Positions 1 through 4,872 of a stretch of 5,669 bases of DNA are shown here, piece by piece. Position 1 is the first letter of the stretch. The number at the start of each line of letters is the position of its first letter. The position numbers and the translations under genes are program-made. This DNA is from DATCDR01 sp036510575. GTDB taxonomy: Bacteria > Actinomycetota > Acidimicrobiia > Acidimicrobiales > Bog-793. The stretch spans positions 1 through 5,669 of the forward strand of contig DATCDR010000071.1 of the NCBI GenBank assembly GCA_036510575.1, written 5' to 3'. The notes beneath the pieces were generated by a model. It saw only the letters and a program-made list of their open reading frames with translations, searched no databases and had not been told where the DNA came from.

Positions 1-119
1 CCAGCGGCATCTTCGAGGAGCGCAACCGCATCAGAGACGAGGATCGAGCCGGCAGGGACGAGCGCGAGCGGCTGTTGCACGGGCTTCAGTCTCTCCGCTG
101 TGGCCCCGACGAGCGCCAT
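1..119 (-). CDS. N-terminal fragment of an unrecognised protein, cut by the window edge
   Basis: The reverse strand is open from an ATG at 119-117 to the left edge, giving 39 codons that begin MALVGATAERLKPVQQ and continue with a hydrophobic stretch around VPAGSILVSDAVALLE. Third codon positions are mostly G or C. A seven-base GGGGAGG lies 8 nt before this ATG, which is why I chose this start. A second in-frame ATG at 143-141 would add eight residues but has no such site. I do not recognise the family: nothing visible is a known catalytic motif, and the short length prevents a call. It diverges from the DUF2127-like remnant on the plus strand, so the A/T-rich patch at about 140-170 may carry divergent promoters. 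It could be a chance open frame, but the ribosome binding site and codon use argue for a real gene. Confidence 0.5.
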   Translation of the reverse strand, partial: MALVGATAERLKPVQQPLALVPAGSILVSDAVALLEDAA

Positions 120-127
120 CTTCGGAT

Positions 128-134
128 CCTCCCC
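128..134 (-). promoter_or_regulatory. Shine-Dalgarno site of the left-edge gene
   Basis: The plus strand reads CCTCCCC, so the minus strand carries GGGGAGG, 8 nt before the ATG at 119-117. This near-perfect anti-16S match decides the start over the in-frame ATG at 143-141. Confidence 0.5.
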
Positions 135-212
135 GGATCTCATAAATACTCTGCGTCTATTATCTCACTCTTGGAACCTCAAGTGGTGGATAGGAGCAGC
201 TCAAAGGGTTAA

Positions 213-608
213 GGGACGGTCTTATATAGGGAGGTCTGGATTCATGGACACGAACTCGTCGGCACAAACGCCGCCGAGCTACGCCACCAAGACGATGTGT
301 TCGCTCGCGACTTCGGCAGCACCCGTTGGTACCGCTGCCTCCGCTGTGACTCGTGGCGGCCGATGCCCCCGCCAACTCATCCAACGGCGAACTTTCCGCC
401 CGATCGGGACCAGATTTCCCCACCCCTTCGCGGCCGCGCACTTCGAGATCGCTATGTCCTCCGACTGATCGCTCTGGATCGGACAGTTCGCGTGCTCGTG
501 CTCGCTCCGATTGCGGCCGCGATCTTCTTGTTCGCGCAAAACCGCTGTACCCGACCACGAAGAGGCGACCAGGACCGCCCGACGGCGGTCCATCCCCATC
601 ATGGTTGA
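213..608 (+). pseudogene. DUF2127-like membrane protein, N-terminal remnant
   Basis: This frame is open from 213 (after a TAA at 210-212) to the stop at 606-608. It reads HGHELVGTNAAEL, then RWYRCLRCDSW with a Cys-x2-Cys pair, a Pro-rich linker, LRGRALRDRYVLRLIALDR, and one hydrophobic helix (VRVLVLAPIAAAIFLFA). From memory, this order of Cys-x2-Cys module, 'LRGxALRDxxVLRLIAxDR' and first membrane helix is that of DUF2127 family proteins, which are normally much longer with several helices. Here the frame degenerates after the first helix into a basic tail and stops, so most of the membrane domain is missing. There is no ATG in frame: the only usual start codon is GTG at 297, inside the conserved part. 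A good ribosome binding site and ATG (229-246) lie in a different frame. I read it as a truncated, probably dead gene. A short expressed orphan is the alternative. Confidence 0.6.
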
Positions 609-709
609 GAACAACTGAAACACCGGGGCCCTCAAGACTTCCCCTCTGGGCGGGCAGAGCCCGGCCTTGACCGCCCCTCGTCGACGCTCATCAGGAGAGG
701 GTGTTCTAC

Positions 710-835
710 ATGCGCGCCCCCGCCGCGTTTGGCTGTTCGCGTTATCGCAGGAAAAGGTGGTCTTCGGCTTCGCCGAAGGCTCTTGGCACCGAGTGCTCCT
801 TCAGGAACGTCGATCTGCTCGTTGGCGGCCTCTAG
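710..835 (+). CDS. Small hypothetical ORF (41 codons), doubtful
   Basis: An ATG at 710 follows AGGAGAGG (693-700) by 9 nt, close to an ideal ribosome binding site. The product is 41 residues, basic and Cys-containing (MRAPAAFGCSRYRRKRW at the start, ending in VDLLVGGL). I do not recognise it. Third-position GC is only moderate and an alternative frame is also open here, so coding status is uncertain. It ends 9 nt before the methyltransferase GTG start at 845, so it could act as a leader ORF that brings ribosomes to that gene, which has no evident site of its own. A decayed start of another gene is equally possible. Confidence 0.25.
   Translation: MRAPAAFGCSRYRRKRWSSASPKALGTECSFRNVDLLVGGL
762..778. 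repeat. Short perfect hairpin upstream of the methyltransferase
   Basis: CTTCGGC (762-768) and GCCGAAG (772-778) form a 7-bp perfect inverted repeat with a TTC loop. One more G-C pair is possible across a wobble (760/780). No T-run follows, so it is not a classical terminator. It lies inside the doubtful 41-codon ORF. Confidence 0.4.
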
Positions 836-844
836 ACTTCGGCG

Positions 845-1582
845 GTGAGCGACTTCAACCCCGGGTCCTACGGCGCTGGCATCGCGGATGAATACGACGC
901 CCTGTACGAGGGTTATCTCGAAACTGACGCCGCTATCGAGCGCATCATCGAACTAGCAGCGGGGGGCGCCGTCCTCGAGCTCGGCATTGGCACTGGCCGG
1001 CTCGCTGTCCCGCTGGCCGCCCACGGCCTTGAGGTCCATGGTGTCGACGCGTCACCGGAGATGGTCGAGGTCCTGCGAATGAAGCCGGGGGGCGCCCAGA
1101 TCCCAGTCGTGATCGGCGACTTCGCGGAGGTCCACGCCGGTTCGGACTTCACGCTCGTGGTTCTAGCGTTCAACACGATTTTCGCTCTTCCCGACCAACG
1201 AGCGCAGGTGTGCTGCTTCGCGAACGCAGCGAGACACCTTCGGCCGGGCGGCAGGTTTGTCGTCGAAGCGTGGATCCCGGACCTCGGCGATTTCCACCAC
1301 AATCGGGCCGTAAGACCACGAATTGGGCGCTCGGACGTCGTGTCGATTGAGGTGGTCGACGTGGATCCGGTCGACCAGATGATGCGAACGACCCAGATCG
1401 TGCTGCGCGATGGATCAGTGCGCCTACATCCCGCGAACCACCGCTACGCGTGGCCGGCCGAACTTGACCTCATGGCCGAACTCGCAGGGATGCGTCGTAT
1501 CGACCGTTGGGAAAACTGGCGAGGCACCCCGTTCACCGCTGATAGCAGAGAGCACGTCACCGTCTACCAGCGGGAAACCTGA
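845..1582 (+). CDS. Class I SAM-dependent methyltransferase
   Basis: The 245-residue product should transfer a methyl group from S-adenosylmethionine to an unknown acceptor in the cytoplasm. It has a Rossmann-type methyltransferase fold: glycine-rich motif I VLELGIGTGRL at residues 43-53, the acidic end of strand 2 in HGVDASPEM (Asp68), GDFAEV with Asp92, the substrate-side strand LVVLAFNTIFAL at 104-115, and HLRPGGRFVVEAW at 131-143. The N-terminus (FNPGSYGAGIADEYDALY) is the usual start of actinobacterial members of this group, which supports the GTG start although no clear ribosome binding site precedes it. Length is normal and no key motif is missing. It is the first gene of an apparent operon with an HDO-type diiron oxidase and a glycosyltransferase, which suggests small-molecule tailoring. 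The substrate (O, N or C acceptor) cannot be read from the sequence. Confidence 0.9.
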   Translation: MSDFNPGSYGAGIADEYDALYEGYLETDAAIERIIELAAGGAVLELGIGTGRLAVPLAAHGLEVHGVDASPEMVEVLRMKPGGAQIPVVIGDFAEVHAGSDFTLVVLAFNTIFALPDQRAQVCCFANAARHLRPGGRFVVEAWIPDLGDFHHNRAVRPRIGRSDVVSIEVVDVDPVDQMMRTTQIVLRDGSVRLHPANHRYAWPAELDLMAELAGMRRIDRWENWRGTPFTADSREHVTVYQRET

Positions 1583-1584
1583 GA

Positions 1585-1602
1585 AGCCGCCCTGTCGCGG
1601 CT
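1585..1602 (+). promoter_or_regulatory. Intercistronic hairpin after the methyltransferase stop
   Basis: AGCCGC (1585-1590) and GCGGCT (1597-1602) pair across a 6-nt loop, starting 2 nt after the TGA at 1580-1582. No T-run follows. It may be a weak terminator, an attenuator or an mRNA-stabilising element that sets the ratio of the first gene to the next two. Confidence 0.4.
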
Positions 1603-1624
1603 CGAAGACGACTATAACTGACCC

Positions 1625-2674
1625 GTGCTCCACTCCCCGAGGCGAAATTCCCAGGGACTCACGCCGGATCCTGCGGCGCGGCCAAGGTCCGCTCGTGCTC
1701 TTCCAATGCCACGTGGACCGGTTAGCGGAGCCATCCTCGAAGCACTTTCGCGACCACCGCACACCGTTCCATCGATTCCACATTCGGAGGACGATCCCCT
1801 GTGGGGCGACGACAGCGCCCTGGCCCTCTACGCCTTGCACGAGTTGCACTACCGCTCGTTCGCGGACGTCGACGATAAGTGGGAGTGGGAGCCGTCGCTG
1901 GTCCATGCTGCGGCCAAGCTGGAGGACGGCCTCGAGAATCGCCTCCGCGAGGAAGTCGGATGGGAGAGGGTGGAACCGGGCCGGGTGGTTGGCGAGTTGT
2001 CCCGACTCGCCCTGCCAATCCCGGGCCAGTCGCTCTCAGAGGTATGCAGGGACAGCGGAACCCTCGGACAGATGCAGGAGTTCGCGATCCACCGATCGGC
2101 ATATCAGCTAAAGGAAGCCGATCCCCACACGTGGGCGATCCCGCGCCTGCACGGCCGAGCGAAGGCGGCGCTCGTCCGTATCCAAACAGGCGAGTACGGC
2201 AACGGCATCTCGACCCGGTTACATTCAGAGCTCTTCGCCACGACCATGCGGGCACTTGGGCTGGACGACTCCTACGGCGCATACGTCGACTGGATTCCCG
2301 GAACTACGCTCGCCACTGCGAATCTCGTGTCGCTGTTCGGGCTCCATCGACGCTGGCGTGGCGCGCTCGTCGGTCACTTGGCTTACTTCGAGATGTCTTC
2401 GGTCACCCCCATGGGCCGCTACGCCGAGGCGCTGCGGCGCCTCGGGATCGATGAGGCCGGCCTCGACTTCTACGACGAGCACGTCGAGGCCGACAGCAAT
2501 CACGAGGTCGTAGCGATCGACGGGCTCGTCGGCGGTTTCATCGAGGAAGAGCCCGAGCTGGCTTCCGACGTCATCTTCGGCGCCAAAGCGCTGGATTGCG
2601 TGGAAGCCGCGTTCGCTCGCCACCTCCTCGACGCATGGTTGCGAGGAGAGTCCTCGCTCCTAGCGGCCCCATGA
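1625..2674 (+). CDS. Haem-oxygenase-like diiron oxidase (iron-containing redox enzyme family)
   Basis: This is a helical HDO-superfamily protein, expected to bind two irons and activate O2 to oxidise a small molecule. Numbered from the GTG at 1625 (349 residues), the candidate ligands are Glu164 (in QLKEADPHTW), Glu190, His200 (Glu-x9-His), Glu256 (in AYFEMSS), and His286, Asp290 and His293 (HxxxDxxH in DEHVEADSNHE). All seven positions are present, and their spacing equals the SznF ligand set as I recall it. The rest fits the uncharacterised actinobacterial 'iron-containing redox enzyme' family, including LPMPRGPVSGA near the N-terminus and LHELHYRSF. The start is uncertain: GTG 1625 and ATG 1706 (residue 28) are in frame and neither has a good ribosome binding site. 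The family-like sequence begins at residue 26, so ATG 1706 or a nearby start is plausible. Its stop overlaps the next gene's ATG. Confidence 0.9.
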   Translation: MLHSPRRNSQGLTPDPAARPRSARALPMPRGPVSGAILEALSRPPHTVPSIPHSEDDPLWGDDSALALYALHELHYRSFADVDDKWEWEPSLVHAAAKLEDGLENRLREEVGWERVEPGRVVGELSRLALPIPGQSLSEVCRDSGTLGQMQEFAIHRSAYQLKEADPHTWAIPRLHGRAKAALVRIQTGEYGNGISTRLHSELFATTMRALGLDDSYGAYVDWIPGTTLATANLVSLFGLHRRWRGALVGHLAYFEMSSVTPMGRYAEALRRLGIDEAGLDFYDEHVEADSNHEVVAIDGLVGGFIEEEPELASDVIFGAKALDCVEAAFARHLLDAWLRGESSLLAAP

Positions 2675-3723
2675 CCGAGCGCATGGCAATCAGCTACGTG
2701 CTCCCCCTGCGCACGGAGGACAACGAAACGGTCGCAGAACTCGCTGCGTACCTGAAGGACCTAGCGAGCGTTGTCGAGGAAGTCCTTGTGGTCGACGGTT
2801 CTTCCCCGCTCGCGCTCGCCGACCATCAATCGAGATTCAGTCCCACTGTCACGGTTGTCCCACCGCAGCAGTGGACCTTGATGGGCAAGGTCGGCAACGT
2901 GATGACCGGTGTCCGGCTCGCCGCGCACGATCGCGTCATCATCGCTGACGACGATGTCCGCTTCACGGCCGACCAACTCGCTCACGTCGCCGCTGCCCTC
3001 GACGAGGCCGAAATAGTCCGGCCTCAAAACTATTTCGACCCCCTTCCTTGGCACGCCCGATTCGACACGGCCCGCACCCTGTTGAATCGCGTCACCGGTG
3101 GGGACTGGCCGGGGACGCTCGCGGTGCGTCGCTCCTTCCTCCTCCGCGTCGGGGGATATTCGGGCGACGTCCTGTTCGAGAACCTCGAGCTCGTCAGAAC
3201 GGTCCGAGCCGCCGGTGGTCGCGAACGGCTGCTGCTCGATCTCATCGTGCGTCGCGTCCCTCCGACCGCCTCACACTTCAGGGGTCAGCAGGTCCGTCAG
3301 GCATATGACGAATTGGCACGTCCGGCTCGACTGGCCGTTTTCCTCGCGGTCCTCCCCGCAGTTACCTGGGCTTGCCTGACCAGAAAAGAGGGGGCACTAG
3401 CAGGTGGGGCGGTCCTCGTGATGGCGGCGGCGGAGGCCGGCCGGCGTCGCGCCGGCGGCTCAACAGTCTTCCCGGGATCATCTTCCGTGGTCGCCCCGAT
3501 CTGGCTCCTCTGGCGGTCAGGCTGTGCGTGGTGCGCGCTTGGTGCCCGCGCTCGCGGGGGTGTCCGTTATCGCGACACCCGGTTTCAGCGTGCCGCTACG
3601 CCGGCACGGGAGCTGAGGCGCCGGTACTCTTCAGCGAAGCGGAAGATGGGCAATACACCGCCCGTGGAGCTGGTGGACGAAGGTGGCGAGCACGTCGGAA
3701 CCGCATCAGTACGCGTCCAATGA
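2671..3723 (+). CDS. Family 2 glycosyltransferase with C-terminal membrane helices
   Basis: The 350-residue product has a GT-A fold: a first strand ISYVLPLR, VLVVDGSS at 38-45 for the nucleotide, GKVGNV at 72-77, the metal-binding acidic triplet in IADDDVRF (Asp93-95), GGDWPGTLAVRR near 143-154, FENLELVR at 169-176 with a probable acidic catalytic residue, and RGQQVRQAYDE at 204-214, which resembles the QxxRW motif of processive relatives. Hydrophobic segments at about 219-235, 242-255 and 273-290 should anchor it in the membrane. The start is the ATG in ATGA overlapping the HDO stop, which implies translational coupling; GAGGAGAG lies 20 nt upstream. An ATG at 2683 is the alternative start. 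The sugar donor and acceptor are unknown. The last 25 residues, after the family-like end in RYRDTRFQRAATPARELRRR, look foreign and resemble an Idi/Nudix N-terminus. Confidence 0.88.
   Translation: MTERMAISYVLPLRTEDNETVAELAAYLKDLASVVEEVLVVDGSSPLALADHQSRFSPTVTVVPPQQWTLMGKVGNVMTGVRLAAHDRVIIADDDVRFTADQLAHVAAALDEAEIVRPQNYFDPLPWHARFDTARTLLNRVTGGDWPGTLAVRRSFLLRVGGYSGDVLFENLELVRTVRAAGGRERLLLDLIVRRVPPTASHFRGQQVRQAYDELARPARLAVFLAVLPAVTWACLTRKEGALAGGAVLVMAAAEAGRRRAGGSTVFPGSSSVVAPIWLLWRSGCAWCALGARARGGVRYRDTRFQRAATPARELRRRYSSAKRKMGNTPPVELVDEGGEHVGTASVRVQ
3646..3723 (+). pseudogene. Possible Idi/Nudix N-terminal remnant fused to the glycosyltransferase end
   Basis: An in-frame ATG at 3646 begins MGNTPPVELVDEGGEHVGTA, followed by SVRVQ and a stop. 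From memory, type 1 isopentenyl-diphosphate isomerases and related Nudix proteins start with a 'xLVDExGxxxGTA' strand of this kind, normally followed by a conserved His and 'LHxAFS'. None of that follows here in any plus-strand frame. Either a separate downstream gene was cut about 20 codons in and joined to the glycosyltransferase frame, or the match is chance. Confidence 0.3.
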
Positions 3724-4080
3724 CCCAACAAACATGACTGGCATGCTTAGTAGCGCCGCCGCCATGTGTAGCGGTGGAGAAAAGCTTCCGAAGCGCGGGA
3801 CGCGCGCCCAGGCGTGTAAGGGGGCAGCGCCACCACTGCTGAGACTTCCTCGAGGTTGGTGACGCTGTCTGAGCGTGCCACGGCACTGTTCGATGGCCTC
3901 GTTCACCCCGTCCACCAAGAGGGGCGGGTCTTCGCCTGGAGCCTCATGGACAAGGACTAGTCGATCGGTTCCCGCTGATCCCGTAGGTCGTTCAGGCTCC
4001 GATCAGATTCCTGCGATGCGTGGAGGTTTACGCATTCGGTGACCCGAGACCGACGACTATCGACGAGAGGCTTCCAACAG

Positions 4081-4115
4081 CACCGGCGTGGTGATGACCA
4101 CGCTATAAGCCGGTG
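4081..4115. repeat. Nested inverted repeat (two stacked stems)
   Basis: CACCGG (4081-4086) pairs with CCGGTG (4110-4115). Directly inside, CGTGGT (4087-4092) pairs with ACCACG (4097-4102) around a GATG loop. The 7-nt CTATAAG (4103-4109) is left as a bulge. The two 6-bp stems are perfect and contiguous on the 5' side. It could be a structured RNA, a recombination or protein-binding site, or decayed mobile-element DNA. Confidence 0.5.
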
Positions 4116-4168
4116 GCTTTCTCGTACGTAGACCCGAGGACAGACAAGACCTCTTCATTGCATTCGAC

Positions 4169-4198
4169 AGCGGTTCCTTGATGTGATGAAGGACCGCT
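4169..4198. repeat. Hairpin with a one-base bulge
   Basis: AGCGGT (4169-4174) pairs with ACCGCT (4193-4198) and CCTT (4176-4179) pairs with AAGG (4189-4192). There is a single bulged T and a 9-nt loop, so ten pairs in all. No T-run follows. Its role is unknown. Confidence 0.45.
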
Positions 4199-4324
4199 CT
4201 CCGGCTCTCGCGTGACGGGCAGCGCCAAAGCGCACCCGGGCGCCGGCAGAAAGAGCTCGCTATGGCCCGGTCAGCGAAGAAGAACGAGATCTCTCCTCGT
4301 CGTGGGGAGCCGAGCAGTGCAACG

Positions 4325-4360
4325 CTTCCGCGAAAACTTCCGCGAAAACCTCCGCGGAGA
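4325..4360 (+). repeat. 12-bp tandem repeat, two perfect copies and one degenerate
   Basis: CTTCCGCGAAAA occurs at 4325-4336 and again at 4337-4348. A degenerate copy, CCTCCGCGGAGA, occupies 4349-4360 and contains the perfect 10-bp palindrome CTCCGCGGAG (4350-4359). The unit is a multiple of three, so any frame through it gives a four-residue repeat. It lies upstream of the recombinase remnant. Confidence 0.7.
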
Positions 4361-4487
4361 GAAATTTCCGAAGAAAGTCGGCAAGTGGCCTCCGCGGGGA
4401 GCGTTCAATCCTCCGCGCCGACATGAGCCGACGCCGAACGCTGCTGGACTCGTACGGCTTCGCCCCCGGGATCGAAGCACACGGGGC

Positions 4488-4676
4488 TGTACCGCTGCCC
4501 GCCGAAATGGTCGATCCGAGGAGATCGCTCGACGTGCCGGCCATTCGAGCGTGGCGTTCACCTACGTCCGTTACGGCCACCTCTTCCCAGGGGCAGACAC
4601 GGTGGCGGCGGCCAAGCTCGACGCGATCCGCACCACCGCGGCGAGCCCCTCTCGCGTCCGGCACCGCGGAGGTTGA
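4488..4676 (+). pseudogene. Tyrosine recombinase (phage-type integrase), C-terminal remnant
   Basis: The frame reads EEIARRAGHSSVAFTYVRYGHLFPG, given in two parts: EEIARRAGHSSVAF then TYVRYGHLFPG. This is the C-terminal catalytic block of an actinobacterial tyrosine recombinase. The conserved His (codon 4542-4544) and the presumed nucleophile Tyr (4572-4574, in RYGHLFP) are ten residues apart, as in the family. The tail AAAKLDAIR is also typical. Upstream, CTAA at 4488-4499 may be a damaged 'HTAA', with a few residues deleted after it. The expected HxxR motif, the first catalytic Arg and the N-terminal DNA-binding domain are absent, although the frame itself stays open back to 4212. It cannot be an active recombinase. 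It marks an old integrated element. The stop sits in the loop of the hairpin at 4661-4693. Confidence 0.72.
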
Positions 4677-4693
4677 AGCGACCTCCGCGGTGC
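4661..4693 (+). terminator. Perfect 13-bp hairpin at the end of the recombinase remnant
   Basis: GCACCGCGGAGGT (4661-4673) is the exact reverse complement of ACCTCCGCGGTGC (4681-4693), with a 7-nt loop TGAAGCG that contains the TGA stop codon (4674-4676). The stem is very GC-rich. No T-run follows, as is common for terminators of high-GC actinobacteria. It could also be a palindromic protein-binding site or an element end. Confidence 0.6.
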
Positions 4694-4700
4694 TGCTCAG

Positions 4701-4730
4701 CCACCTTGAGAGGGTGGAATATACCTCTCA
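4701..4730. repeat. Two mutually exclusive inverted repeats
   Basis: CCACC (4701-4705) can pair with GGTGG (4713-4717). Alternatively TGAGAGG (4707-4713) can pair with CCTCTCA (4724-4730) across a 10-nt loop. The arms overlap, so only one can form at a time. They lie about 50 nt before the strong ribosome binding site at 4778-4782. Confidence 0.4.
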
Positions 4731-4777
4731 TGAACAGTCCTCGGTGGAGCAATCATCACTGTGACCTGCTCATTCAC

Positions 4778-4830
4778 GGAGGTGCTCGCGCATGCTCGCC
4801 CAGCCGAAAAACATTGAAGTTACCCTGTAG
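4778..4830 (+). other. Strong ribosome binding site and a 12-codon ORF, likely a truncated gene start
   Basis: GGAGG (4778-4782) is 9 nt before ATG 4792-4794. The ORF encodes MLAQPKNIEVTL and stops at TAG 4828-4830, inside the direct repeats. The ideal initiation signal suggests this was the start of a real gene. Past the repeats, a different frame stays open and reads ELLTFRDHGRRLAASP before stopping. A gene broken by a local duplication would look like this. A short leader peptide is the alternative. Confidence 0.35.
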
Positions 4831-4869
4831 TTACCCTGGAGCTGCTGAGTAGTTACCCCCGGAGCTGCT
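4818..4869 (+). repeat. Phased direct repeats of AGTTACCCTG type
   Basis: AGTTACCCTG starts at 4818 and at 4829, and AGTTACCCCC starts at 4851. The steps are 11 and 22 bp. The last two copies belong to a longer imperfect repeat, TAGTTACCCTGGAGCTGCT (4828-4846) against 4850-4869, which differs by a C-run change. The 11/22 spacing puts the copies on the same face of the helix, as in arrays bound by recombinases or repressors. Replication slippage in a former gene is the simpler explanation. Confidence 0.65.
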
Positions 4870-4872
4870 CAC

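Larger units (their letters stand above)
3724..4211. other. Gene-poor interval with no convincing coding sequence
   Basis: Between the glycosyltransferase stop and the integrase-remnant region I see no ORF with a start, ribosome binding site and recognisable protein. A minus-strand frame from about 4003 to 3706 is open and partly coding-like (LVHEAPGEDPPLL, then VNEAIEQCRGTL) but has no good start and no family I know. The visible structure is two hairpins at 4081-4115 and 4169-4198. Confidence 0.5.

Noticed and set aside
140..230. Candidate promoters in the A/T-rich patch between the divergent genes
   Set aside because: TTGAGG-like and TAATAG-like hexamers exist on the minus strand, but the spacing (about 14 nt) is too short, so I do not call a promoter.
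644..659. CTCTG/CAGAG inverted repeat with a GGCGGG loop
   Set aside because: Only five pairs and no T-run; this is expected by chance in GC-rich sequence.
1424..1906. Long minus-strand open frame of 160 codons across the methyltransferase end and the oxidase start
   Set aside because: It is antisense to two well-supported genes and its translation matches no family I know. Long antisense frames are expected in GC-rich coding DNA.
1722..2282. Minus-strand open frame of 186 codons inside the oxidase gene
   Set aside because: The translation is an Arg/Pro-rich low-complexity shadow of the oxidase, which itself has a full ligand set.
3706..4003. Minus-strand open frame with a coding-like middle (VNEAIEQCRGTL)
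   Set aside because: It has no ATG or ribosome binding site at a sensible place, no recognised family, and its C-terminal half is low-complexity. It could be an eroded gene, but I cannot support it.
4262..4426. 54-codon plus-strand ORF MARSAKKNEISPRRG with a basic repeat
   Set aside because: The ribosome binding site is weak, the repeat comes from the 12-bp tandem array, and no family is recognised. It is mentioned only with the repeat.
4423..4764. 113-codon plus-strand frame starting MSRRRTLLDSYGF
   Set aside because: It runs through the recombinase remnant in the wrong frame and has no ribosome binding site.
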